A DNA stretch of 64,000 nt from Diphasiastrum complanatum (lineage: Eukaryota > Streptophyta > Lycopodiopsida > Lycopodiales > Lycopodiaceae), in the NCBI GenBank assembly GCA_029204225.1, contig CM055098.1, positions 52,534,728-52,598,727 on the forward strand, given 5' to 3'. Position 1 is the stretch's first letter; each line of letters starts with the position of its first letter. A program made the translations under genes and the position numbers. The notes under the pieces are model-generated. The model was not told the DNA's origin. It ran no database searches and saw only the letters and a list, made by a program, of their open reading frames with translations. Positions 51,881 to 62,399 of this stretch are shown here, in pieces.

Positions 51881-52040
51881 TATGACTCCACACAAGGAAC
51901 ATTCATTTATGACATGTTTTATTATTATGAAAATAATGCTTTTATGGGGGGAGGGCCCTTCAATATTTGTATGACCTCAAGCCATAATGGTTCTTTTTGA
52001 CAAATGAATGCACCTTAGAAATACAAGGGCATAACTCAAA
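50840..52040. repeat. fold-back element with tandem units and GA tracts
   Basis: The left end (about 50870-50970) and the reverse complement of the right end (about 51935-52035) share CCTTGTATTT, ATATGGCTTGAGGT / TTATGGCTTGAGGT and TTGAAGGGC. The interior holds two direct units of about 170 bp starting with a GA run: GGCCCTTCCGCTTAGGACCG at 51191 and its copy at 51360. Short GA tracts at 51154-51190 and 51342-51361 and a CT tract at 51835-51874 mark the units, the last inverted. Confidence 0.7.
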
Positions 52041-53083
52041 GAAATACCTTAATTACCTAATTTGCTTTTTGGCTACAATGCCTTTTATATTGTGCTAATA
52101 AGGCCCTTGGACATCACTCCGAAGACCCTTAAAGGTAGAGGACTTTACTTTCATGTCAAGTTTGCAACAATTTCTTCTATTTAAAAGACAATATTGTTTT
52201 CCATCTTTTATTTAGAAGTCCAATATCAGTTTTTTTTAAAATGTTATTTGGTGGCAATATTTGTGAATAACAACACCAGACAGTATAATTTTTTAAATAA
52301 AACAAAAGTGTTACCTAAAGTCAAGGGCACCTTAATGTTATGTCCCTAATTAAATGTGCCTAATAAACCACAAACATTAGAATAAGAAAAACTAACTGTC
52401 GAGGTGGATTTGCACTTAGGAAGACCAGCTTCCAAGATTATTCGTGGCTTGTTCCCCTCCCCTTCTTTCTTCCCTCGAGCAAGTATTTCCCTTAGCAAAT
52501 GAGTGTTTAACACTCTATATCGAGCTTTTCTAGGGTTTTCTTAGAAATACTCACCCGTAGTCTAAAGCACTCGCCCACTGACTTTTTCTACCGTGAAGAG
52601 GGTTTTTGTGAGGTGGCTGACAGTTTTTAAGTTCAGTCATCTAATTTTTGGCACTCTTACAAATATTCGTCCCACATGTGTGAAGGCGATCATTTCTAGA
52701 GTACCTTCATTTTTCTTTTTCTAGTTTTGGCCGATGAATTAAACACTCGTCTATTTGTTTTTTGTTAAGTAAAATTGATCAGTTTTTAGACACTTGCCTC
52801 ATATGGAGACGTGCTTAAAAACGTTCACCAATGTGTCTGAAGGATAGCCCTTGTCAAGAGCTCTCTATAGAGATCTTGACAAACATTTTTATCGATATCT
52901 ACAAATACTCGCCCAAGATGTGTCGGAAGGCGAGCATTTCTAAAACTTCATAATTCTCAACCAGTTCCTAATAGTGTTATCAATTACCTGAAGATTAGGC
53001 GAACATTTTTTCTGGAGGTCTGTAACCTCATGATCTAGCTTTTGTACTGATTCCTTTGTATTGCAAGTACTGATTATGGTCAG
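52041..53083. other. no recognised gene; ACTCGCC-type dispersed words
   Basis: Non-coding. Between about 52540 and 52930, words such as ACTCGCCCA, ATTCGTCCCA and GAAGGCGA(T/G)CATTTCTA recur at irregular spacing. Confidence 0.5.
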
Positions 53084-53669
53084 TGTTGGATTTGTTTCCT
53101 CTACTCTCCTAATCCCATTTTAATCTGCCTCCATTCATGCTGCATATTTACTCGCGTTGTCGCGCAGTCTGCATATTAACATGCAGATTCTCACAGACGA
53201 TGAAAAGACAAAAAGCAAAGGCTGACGTCGCACTCTTTTCGCGCTCACCCCATGCAGCTGTGCTAACAGACTGGACAACAATTGCAGCCACCCACGATCT
53301 CCTACAAACAGCACATCCACCCTATACTTTCTTCATCTGCACACCTGTAACATTATGTATATAGATATTAAATACCATTTGTGTATGAGGTTGAATGCTA
53401 GATGATTGAGTCCTGACGAAAAGGATGAGAAGAGGAGAGTATATGTAAATTAGCGTCAGAAGCTTATCAGAAAGAGAGACGAAGTAGATGCCTTGTGCAT
53501 TAATTCTTTATTGTCAACAAAAAAAGTTTCATTCCTTTACAGATTGAATAAGCTTCGTAGGGCACGCGGTTTCATCCGCTACTGTCTTGTGCTCTACCAC
53601 ATTATTGACATGTATACTTGATATACTTAATCTCATATAGTTCTTTGTTTTGCGTTCAAATTTGTGTTA
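53084..53669 (+). repeat. partial LTR of the C2 copia family
   Basis: It starts TGTTGGATTTG, follows the solo LTR at 15892 with an internal deletion of about 100 bp, and stops at GCGTTCAAATTTGTGTTA. The right half is lost at the junction with the gypsy LTR of G7. No internal copia sequence is attached. Confidence 0.88.
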
Positions 53670-54390
53670 TCCTCCATGAGTTTGGTGCATCCATTGAGCT
53701 CCTTGATCATGCTTGTTTTTTGAGTGATGCATTCATGATCTTGCCCTTCCCTCCTTTGTGTGTGGTTGTGGATAGTAGAGTGGATTAGCTTTTATGCTTT
53801 CCTAGAGTGGATTAAATTTTATTTCTTGTTTGTGGATTAATGTAGGAATCAGCATTCAGGTAAACTAAATAGGCTAGGTTTGTAGTGTAGTTCTTTCATA
53901 TCTCCTTGCAACCCTGTTCTTGATGTTCTTGGGATTCGAAAGAATCAAAAGACTAGTTGGTTTCTTGATTCTTGGACTTCTAAAATGCTGTCTAGTTTAG
54001 TTCATTTCTTGTTTTTGTTTTGTGGAATGTATGTGTAGATTAGTTTAAGTTGTAAGGATCTGATTGTAACCCGTTTTTGCAGCATTAGAGTAGGCTTTTA
54101 GTCATTGTTCAACGGTTTTGTGTGCTGATCTATTGGTTGAACATTTTGGTTACATGTTGGTTTGATTGCATGTGACACGGTTCAAGAGAGAGAGATCTGG
54201 TCTAGGACATTGTCACTATGATGATACCAGTCCATTTCTTCCTGGTTTTGGTATTAAACTAAGAAGCTAACATTCAAGAAAATGCCTAATGAGCCTCTAA
54301 ACAGGTAGAAAACAATTATGTAAGCAGAGAGTAAAGTAAAGAAATAAAAAATCAGTAAACAGATCCTCCCAAGCAGAGAATCTGTCAACA
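53670..54390 (+). repeat. gypsy LTR (G7), inverted relative to the G8 LTR
   Basis: Its reverse complement matches 60018-60718 over nearly the full length. Shared words, in this orientation, are CATTGAGCTCCTTGATCATG, TTCTTGATGTTCTTGGGAT and TTGATTCTTGGACTTCTAA. It ends ...TCTGTCAACA at 54390, where the G8 LTR ends ...GATCTGCA before its PBS. No PBS follows here, so the 5' interior of G7 is deleted. Confidence 0.75.
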
Positions 54391-54519
54391 ATCTTGCAAA
54401 ATCAGATGAAAGCAATGAAGGTTGATCCGGTCGTAAAACCGACGAATCAAGAAAAAATGATAGCAAGTTTGGGTACCACCTAGCGAACTGAGGAATAAGA
54501 TACGGATTTAGAACACCCA

Positions 54520-55968
54520 AAATGTTGGAGGCGAATAGTGATTAAGGATGACTCCCAAACCGAGATAGTTGATTGGATGGAGGCCTTAGCCACAATCAAC
54601 TGCTTAAATTCCATGGTAGATCACACTAACACAATCTAACCTAGCCAGGGAAGATGAAATTCTCAATTTCCTTATAGGAGAGATGGGAAGCGAGCTAGAA
54701 CACATTGTCCATGAGATTACAAATTTGATGATACAAGTTCAATGGTTATCACATGAACCAATATTGGGGATTAGCAAAACTCTAGAGACTGCACTAAGTC
54801 AAGTACTCACACTTGACGATGGGCGAGAATATACTGATGAAGAAGTCTTGCGGTATTTGGATCTTGAAAGATATCACCACCCGATAACATCAAGGGCCAT
54901 CTCCCTCCTGAACGAGATAGATATTGAAGAAACTACCTCAAGGCTTGAACCGCCCCACAAGGAATCTGAACCTCCCAATGCTAACAACAAGGACACTACG
55001 ATATTAGGATGGGACAATTGTAAAAATGAAGCCATTTATAGACTGGAAGTGTCATTGTTTGATAACAACAAAAAATCTAGCCCAGTCAATCCAATAATCC
55101 CAAATCCATCTAGGCCTCTACCATCATCAAGGGAGCTGGAGAACTAGCCAATAGATATGTTTGTTTGAACCAAGCAAGTAGATCCTCCTTCCGAATCGCT
55201 TGAACCCAAATCAATCAAGGAAATCAAACGAAAGGTGACCAAGAAAGAGAACAAGAAAAACACACCAGTGGAACCTGTCATTCCACTGGATATTGAGGCA
55301 AGGAAAATTAGGAAATAGGAAACGTGCCACCTTACTTCAAGGATTATACGATGGACGAAGCGGATGTGGTGCCTCCCAAACTGCAACGATTAGGTCCACA
55401 AAACTCATCCTCGTTGAGCGCTCCAATCTAGGATGGGCCTGCCAAGGTAACCCCGCTCAACCCAGCTCACCCAAGCAAGGAGAAGTGGATAGTTATGATA
55501 GGTGTGGAAGTAGTAGGCCAAGAATTTAAAGATCTGAAGACATTGCTACAAGAGTATCGAGACTGTTTCACTTGGAACTACAAAGAGCTTAAGGGCATAT
55601 CACCCGAAGTAACGATACACACGATCCCACTAGTACAAGACGCTAAGCTTGTTACTAGTAGGCAGTACCGATCAAACCCACAATATTACACCCAACTCAT
55701 CTAGGAGAAGTTGATAAGACTACTTGATGTAATTTTCATCTACAAAATCGAGCACACTTCATGGGTATCGCCGATAGTGGCCATACCCAAGAAGAGCGAA
55801 AAGCTACAAATTTGTGCAAAATTCAAGAAACTCAATGTAGTGACCTAGAAGGATCATTTTTTCCTACCGTTCACTAAATATAGGGTTGAGAAAGTTGTCA
55901 TACTCACAACTTTTTAGATGGTTTCAGTGGTTGCAACCAAGTACAGATCACCCCCAAAGAAGATTTTG
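54520..55968 (+). pseudogene. gypsy pol relic (G7): pre-RT region and RT N-terminus
   Basis: An open 154-codon stretch (54683-55147) reads like a gag-pol linker (EVLRYLDLERYHHPIT, then KNEAIYRLEVSLFD) but I cannot name a domain. RT starts at about 55530: FKDLKTLLQEYRDCFTWNYK, KGISPEVTIHTIPL. Then WVSPIVAIPKKSEKL with stops, and FLDGFSGCNQVQITPKED at about 55911-55965. There it runs in frame into copia C3 gag. The same segment in G1 is at 4870-4500. Confidence 0.7.
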
Positions 55969-57740
55969 ATGTCGTAATGACTCTATTATCAAGTCCCCCT
56001 GATGCCTATGAAAATTGGGTCATGGAAATATTGACCCAAGAGCATCTTACTCTTTCAAGAGTAATTTTGATGCCTCTACAAGAGATAAGAAGAACTACAT
56101 CATTCTCAAGCTCAGGATCGGATCCTCAAGCTCTATATTCAAAAAATCAGATTTTTAGATCAAAGAGATCTACAAACTCGGGATATACTGACAAAAAGAA
56201 CTACATGCAGTCTGGACCAAATTCTAGTTCAGGATCGAATTCAACCTCTTCATTGTTCCAATCAGTGCAGAAACTATTCTGCAGATACTATAAGAGGACT
56301 GGCCATGAAATCAAGGACTGTCAAACTTTGAAGTACAACAACGAGAAGAAAAAATAGTTCCAACAACAAGCAAATTCTGCTACAACCAGTCACTGAATCT
56401 AGCAATAGGAGGAAGATGAAGCAGCCTTCATAACCAAGGTTGAAGAACAACAAGATATCGATTCCTAGTACTTAGACTCTGGAGCAACTCAACACATGAC
56501 TCACCATCGAGACTGGTTCTAGGACTACAAAGCATTCACCCACTCAAGAGTTGTGCAGTTTGGAGACAACTCATCTCATTATATTGAAGGTGAAGGAACA
56601 GTCAAAGCTGAGTTCAAGAAAGGTGAAGTAAAATTGCTATCCAATGTTCTTCATGTTCCTAACCTTACCAAGAAATTACTTTCGATAAGTAGAATCATGT
56701 ATTCTGGTCGAAGGGTCGAATTCGATACAGAGGGCTGCACCATACTCGACAAGTCTAGGAAGGTTTTAGCCTTTGGCAAACGATGTGGCTACCTCTACAG
56801 GCTTAGTCACTGCTATTCGACAAACAACCAAGCTCTTCACACATCGATTGATATACTTTAGCATTTCAGATTAGGCCATCTAAAATTCAATAGTTTTCAG
56901 CAAATGTTGACTCAAAATTCAGTGCAAGATCTTCCTTCTGTGAGCAAACTGACTTCTCCTTGTGAAAGTAGTATCATCAGCAAGCATGCGAGAAGTCCTT
57001 TCATGTCTGATTCAATTCATACTTCTAAAGCTTTGCTTGATCTTGTACATAGCAACATTTGTGGCCCAATGCAGACTACTTTGATAAAGAGGGAGCCCTT
57101 TATTTCCTAACTTTCATTGATGATTTCTCTCGACAAATTGTCACCTACTTCTTGAAGAACAAATCCGAAGCTTTCAAGTTCTTCAAATAGTTCAAGGAGT
57201 CTGCTGAAAATCAGACTTAGAGAAAGATCAAGGCTCTATGTATTGATGGAGGAGGAGAATTCATCTCCACTGAATTCAAGGACTTCCGCAAGGCAAATGG
57301 AATACATCAGCAGTACACTACCAGCTACTCACCTCAGTCCAATGATGTAGTTGAAAGGAAGAATCAGTCACTCATCGAGAGTGCCAAGAGCATGATTGCC
57401 CATGCCTCTCAGAACTTTTGGACAGAAGCTATTACTACAGCAGCCTATCTACAAAATTGATCCATCACCAAGGCTCTGAATGGCAAAACACCCTATGAGG
57501 TGTGGACAAGATCGAAGCCATCACTCAAACATATCAGAGTATTTGGATGCATTGCTTACACTCGGGTTCGACACCAGCAAGAAATCGATCTTCATCAACT
57601 ATTTTCCATATCACAAGGCATACAAACTCTACAACATGGACGCTCAAAAATCGTTCACCAATAGAGATGTCGTTTTTGTGGAAGACAAATTTATGGACCA
57701 CAAGGGGACAGCTCTATCAACTAGGTCGATATGAAGGACA
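55969..57740 (+). pseudogene. copia gag, protease and integrase (C3, first part)
   Basis: Gag begins internally (VMTLLSSPPDAYENWV, then LSRVILMPLQEIRR). Its zinc knuckle near 56277-56320 has tyrosine for the second cysteine (CRYYKRTGHEIKDC). The protease DSGATQHMT near 56480 keeps its catalytic residues, with stops on both sides. Pre-integrase has RLGHLKFNS in place of LWH. The integrase runs from VHSNICGPM (where the catalytic aspartate reads asparagine) through CIDGGGEF to VVERKN, and ends near 57740. Many stops are TAG or TGA where Q, W or R is expected. Confidence 0.8.
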
Positions 57741-58753
57741 AGCATCGACAGGATGCATAGCCCGACAGTGTAGGCACCATATTGTTTTTCGTCTATAAGG
57801 TACATGTGCAGGGTTTGACTGACCAGGCATACTGCTTTGGATAGACTTCAGGGTAGTTTGAAACTCATTGGTGAGTTTCTCCATTTGAAGTTGGTGTTGC
57901 TTATTAAGCAATGCCAGCTGTGATTTCCAAAGCTGATCTCGGGTGTCCTTGATCAGCTTCGACTCATGGATAGGAGCACATGGTGCTCTTCTTTCTCTGG
58001 ATTCCTCAACATCTGATCCTTCGTCTTCTTCTTTGATGGCATCATACATGGCTAACTTTCGGCTCGTATATTCATCATTAGATTTAAGCTCTCGTCTAAT
58101 CCATTTTGGAAGGCCAACTAAAAACCAGATGATGAGCATCTGTTCGAAGAGAAGTTCTTGTACTTGACTTTTGAGGCATTTGAAATGCTCGATATAGTCT
58201 CGTACATGTTCATCCTTTGCCATCTTGATGTTACTCAATTTGACAAAAAGACTCTCGATCAAGCGAAAGGGCTTAAAACGCTTGATAAAGGACTCTTTCA
58301 AGATTGACCAGTCTGTCTTATCTTCACGATCAAGGTTGAAAAACCAATCATGTGCTTTAGCGAGCATGGTCATTGGACCATAGCATCGGGAGATGTTTCG
58401 CCATACACATCACATGCATTCTCAAAGATTTGCAAAAATCTTTGAGGGTCCAAACTACCACCAAACTTTGGTAGATCTAGCTTGGGTGTACGTCTCTCAA
58501 GATGAGCATGGTGGGTAGCAGATATTCCATTAGTGTTGGTTCTGACCTAGGAGGGGTCAGCGCCATAAAAATGGGGTCATGCGCGTGAAGACTCGGCTCT
58601 ATCAGGTTCTTGTCCACTAAACGAGTTTGTGGATGGGTCTTGGAGTTCGGCTCTCATTCGATAGAACCTATGACGTCTGATCTGTTCAGCTTCAGGGGAC
58701 TTTATCTCGTATGGATAATCATCTGGGACTTGAGGATCATTTTGTTGGTCCAT
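57717..58753 (-). pseudogene. gypsy gag (G8)
   Basis: The ATG at 58753 begins MDQQNDPQVPDDYPYE, similar to G1 gag. Stops (a TGA and a TAG near 58590-58545) and a shift near 58390 follow. The 218-codon open part 58373-57717 holds the capsid-like region: AHDWFFNLDREDKTDWSIL, then SFIKRFKPFRL, then VRDYIEHFKCL, then FLVGLPKWIRRELKSND. It ends with a knuckle-like IWCLHCRAMHPVDACPSY. The pol genes are absent: the copy ends at copia C3. Confidence 0.85.
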
Positions 58754-58839
58754 TGGGTACTGGTTAGTTTTTTATTGTTGTTTGGATTTTCTAAGTTTTT
58801 TGTGTTTTTGGAAGTTTTTTTTTTTTTTTTTTTTGGGTT

Positions 58840-59230
58840 TTTGCAGTTCCTACGGTTACGGTTTATGGTTATGGTGGATTGCGGTTTGCGGTTGTAACGT
58901 GCGGTTTCAACGAATGTGGTTGTGGTGGCGATTGTAGATGACGGTGTTAGCGATGTCAACGGAGGTGGTGTAAAGGTGGTTTGTTACGGGTTTAGTGAAC
59001 AGTCGGGATCCGTGCGGTTAGTGCGGTCAGTTACGGGTTGTGGCAGTCTGTTGCGATCAGGGGCGGACGAATGTAGTCGTAGGGCGGTGTAAATGTGGTT
59101 GGATGCGGCTGTGACGGGTGCAAAGCTGTTGTGGCGGTGGGGAAACTGTCAGTTGCGGTGGTAATGGTGTTTGGTGCAGTGCGAATGTGGTGGTAAGTGT
59201 GAGTTGTGGTCAATGTTAGTTACAACGGGG
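58840..59230. repeat. G/T-rich degenerate repeats (GCGGTTGYGGC type)
   Basis: Imperfect words such as GCGGTTGCGG, GTGGTTGTGGTGGCG and GGTCAGTTACGGG recur through the leader of G8, at the same place as the 5330-5900 block of G1. Confidence 0.7.
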
Positions 59231-59366
59231 TAATGACGGGGGAGATTGGAATACGGGTGAAGGAAGGATGTGCTTGGATTGCGGTCCTGATGGTGGAGGG
59301 AGTGTGTTGGTGAATATAGTGGGAGTGCGATCAGTTTGGATTGAAGGGGCCCATCTGATGATTGGG

Positions 59367-59764
59367 CCTCCGGTTGAGATCTGACGATTGGCCCTCTGGT
59401 TGAGATTTGATAGTGTGAGCTCCGGTTGAGCTGTGAGCAGGGTGCTCTGAGCTTCGGTTGAGATTTGACAGTGAGCTCCGGTTGAGATCTTAGGGAGAGC
59501 TCCGGTTGAGATCTGAGGATGAGCTCCAGTTGAGATCGGAGCTGTGCTCCGGTTAAGATTTCAAGAGATGAGCTTCGGTTGAGATCTAAAGCTTGAGCTC
59601 CGGTTGAGATCTGATGAGGGCTCCGGTTGAGATTTCAAGAGGTGAGCTCCGTTGAGATTTCAAGAGGTGAGCTTCAGCTGAGATCTAAAGCTTGAGCTCC
59701 GGTTGAGATTTCAAGAGGTGAGCTCCGGTTGAGATTTCAAGAGGTGAGCTCCGGTTGAGATGTC
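59367..59764. repeat. ~24-bp minisatellite (GAGCTCCGGTTGAGATTTCA type)
   Basis: About seventeen units share GAGCTCCGGTTGAGAT(C/T)T, with a variable tail such as CAAGAGGT or AAAGCTT. Unit order is mixed, and single units differ by small indels. The array lies between PBS and gag of G8, as in G1. Confidence 0.88.
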
Positions 59765-59997
59765 AGCATTGGGAACGGACGGAGCGTGAGCTTGGAGTTG
59801 AAGGAAATCCAGGTCTATTAATGCACTTGGTAACAACAGATTTGCGAGTTTACTAGCCCGTGGATTTGGTCAATGATGTAGCCATTGATGTGGCTCTGTC
59901 CAGTAATTCAGAGGTGTGAAAAGAGTAGGAGTTTGTTTGCAGGGATCTGAACGGGGACAATATTGCAAATGTTATAGATTTAGAATGCACTGGGGTT

Positions 59998-60015
59998 CAA
60001 GTGGCAATGGTGCCA
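59998..60015 (-). promoter_or_regulatory. primer-binding site of G8
   Basis: On the minus strand TGGCACCATTGCCACTTG, two bases after the LTR end ...GCA. It corresponds to the G1 PBS with GCGCC changed to GCACC. Confidence 0.7.
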
Positions 60016-60017
60016 AA

Positions 60018-60950
60018 TGCAGATCCCCTGCTCCAGAGGACTTGTTGTTTACTTTTCTACTTCTTGCTTACAGATCTATTTCTTGCCTATTACCAGGCTC
60101 GTTTGGGGATTACTTGACTGTTTTTTATGTGTTACAATTCCCAGGCCAGGCAGAAACAAACTGAATAACTCTGTAGTATAGATTTTCTTTGTCTTGCCTG
60201 TCAGAGGACTACTCAGAGATGTCACTCTTGAACGCACTTACATTCTACATAGGATGCAAGCCTAGAACGCTCATTCACAGATCAGCATGCAAACCAATGA
60301 ACGTTCAGTAGTTTTCTACAACTACCTACACTTAAAACGGACTGCAATCAGAGCCTACACGACATTAACACTGAGCTACCTTGCATAACTTGACAAAAAC
60401 AAGAAACAAAGCTAAACTACAGCATGTTAGAAGTCCAAGAATCAAGAAACCAACCAGTCTATTGATTCTTGGACATCCCAAGAACATCAAGAACTGGATT
60501 TGTACAAAGATATGCAAGAATCACACCACATAATGCTAGCTCCTACATTAATCCACAAGAAAACATGAAATCTAATCTACTCTACAAAAGCAACAAATCT
60601 AATCCACTCTACAGTCCACAACCACACACAAAAGGAGGGAAGGGCAAGATCATAACTGCATCACTCAAGAAACAAGCATGATCAAGGAGCTCAATGGTTG
60701 CACCAAACTCATGAAGGCTCTTCTCATTTCAGCACGGAGTTGATACAAATCACAAAAGCTTCTCTTCACAAAGAGGGAGTCTCTTAAATAAGCAAGAGAG
60801 CTCCTTAGGTGGCATCCTAGTGGAATTTCCACATTTCACAAATTACAAGTGGAATAATGCTCTCCACTAGAGGTCACCATCAAAAGGTGGCTCACCTTAC
60901 TTTATTTAAGAGGGGTCTACTTGCATTTATTACATTTGCCTAGAAATACT
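60018..60950 (-). repeat. 5' LTR of G8
   Basis: Non-coding; 60018-60718 matches the LTR at 53670-54390 in inverted orientation. It extends beyond 60718 to an uncertain edge near 60950. The LTR end (TGCAGATC on the plus strand) is set by the adjacent PBS. Confidence 0.7.
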
Positions 60951-61105
60951 AGTTTCTACATGGTCATTCCATCTTCCGGGATTCACCATGAGGCTTACAC
61001 AATTCTTGCATGTCTTTCCTAGCTAGTATTTTTCGGCTCTCATACTCGGCTCTCAGTCTTCATTAGTCTCGTCTTCTCAGAGACCTCCTCGGTCTGAGGT
61101 CAGAG

Positions 61106-61804
61106 GTGCTCTTGAGTTGCTATGTCCGAGTATTTTGGGGATTTATCAAAATCAGCCAACATTCTAATTCTTTCATTATCATCACTCTTCATGTTGAGGA
61201 TACGTTACTTTTTAGTAACAACTTGAATTTGATGAAAGATATGAAATGCATGTTATCACAGGAGTACAAAATGACTGATATGGGTCCAGCCCATTACTGT
61301 CTTGAAATCCAGATCTATCGAGATCAACCCAATAGACAGATCTTCACCAGTCAACAACAATATCTCATCAATGTGCTAGAAAAATACAGAATGACGAACT
61401 GCAAATCGAGCTACTTCCCACTCGACCCTGATATGAAGCTATCGAAGAAGCAATGTCCACAATCTGAGGCAGAGGAGGAAATGAAGCAATATACATTTCA
61501 CTCCATTATCGGGTCACTCACGTATGCTATGCTCTGCACTCAACCCGAGTTAGCATACTCCATCAGCTCTCTCAACCAATTCCTATCAAATCTCGAGCCC
61601 AAATTCCTACTAGTGCACGTCCAAGGCGTTTCCTATTGGAGGTGTCTAAGGCCTCTCCCAACTAGAATAAGTAGTATTCAATTGCTTCGGTGGGATGGCT
61701 ATGTACAAGGATGGGTGGTGAAAACCGTCAGATTAGAGGTATGCGTAGCCATCCTCATTGCACTGGCAAAGATTGATGCTAAATTGCAGAGTGAACAGAG
61801 TTAA
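61106..61804 (+). pseudogene. copia RT, C-terminal part (C3, second part)
   Basis: An open 232-codon stretch. The catalytic box reads HVED (in ITLHVEDTLLFSNN) where YVDD is expected. Then KMTDMGPAHYCLEIQIYRDQ, QQQYLINVLEKYRM, SIIGSLTYAMLCTQPELAYS and LNQFLSNL are standard copia RT. After about 61610 the sequence no longer matches. It is probably the remainder of C3, cut off by the insertion of G8; about half of RT is missing at the junction. Confidence 0.8.
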
Positions 61805-62095
61805 GACGCCACACAGTTGGGATGGCCGATTGGTCGAATACGTTTGAGAGATGCTAGACAGCTGGGCGAGTGGGTAAAGCTCGGTCAAGACAAGATGGTC
61901 AGGGTTTTTCAAGAACTAGACACAAGTGGTATGATGTTTTGCTTAGGCGGCAGTTTCTTTTATGTTGAGAATCTGTGTGAATAACGTACGCGCCCACTGA
62001 TAAAAGTTATTAACTGTGATCAATGGAGGCCCAAAATGTGGTGAGCGAGTAGCTTATGTCACTGGTTTGGGCAAATTTAGGATTTTTTTTTTTTT
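61805..62095. other. no recognised gene
   Basis: Short non-coding interval. Confidence 0.5.
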
Positions 62096-62395
62096 GGTTT
62101 CACCTTCTCTAGTGCTCTTGTAGCTGACAAGAGTCGGTGCGAATATCAAGGAATGACTCGTCAACTCAAATGGACCATGAAGCAAGGAACTTAAAGAAAA
62201 AATTCCTAGGGACCTATTCGTACTGGTGAATTTTTTATGGAATTTGGTGTTTCCGAGAGTTTTTATTTTTATTTTATTTTGAATTAATTTTGTTTTTTTT
62301 AAACCTCTTGTAGGACTCTTGTAGCTGACAAGAGTCTTTGCAAAAGATAGAGGATGACTCGGACAGTCCACTCAAAAGGACCACAGAGCAAGAAA
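62096..62395. repeat. tandem duplication with hairpin, period about 204
   Basis: CTCTTGTAGCTGACAAGAG occurs at about 62114 and 62318, followed each time by GGACCA(T/C)(G/A)(A/G)AGCAAG. The word itself is a 7-bp stem (CTCTTGT/ACAAGAG) with a 5-nt loop. Confidence 0.75.
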
Positions 62396-62399
62396 ATTG

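Noticed and set aside
54260-54300. Copia PBS-like GGTATTAAAC after the G7 LTR
   Set aside because: It lies inside the region that aligns with the G8 LTR, so it is not a primer site.
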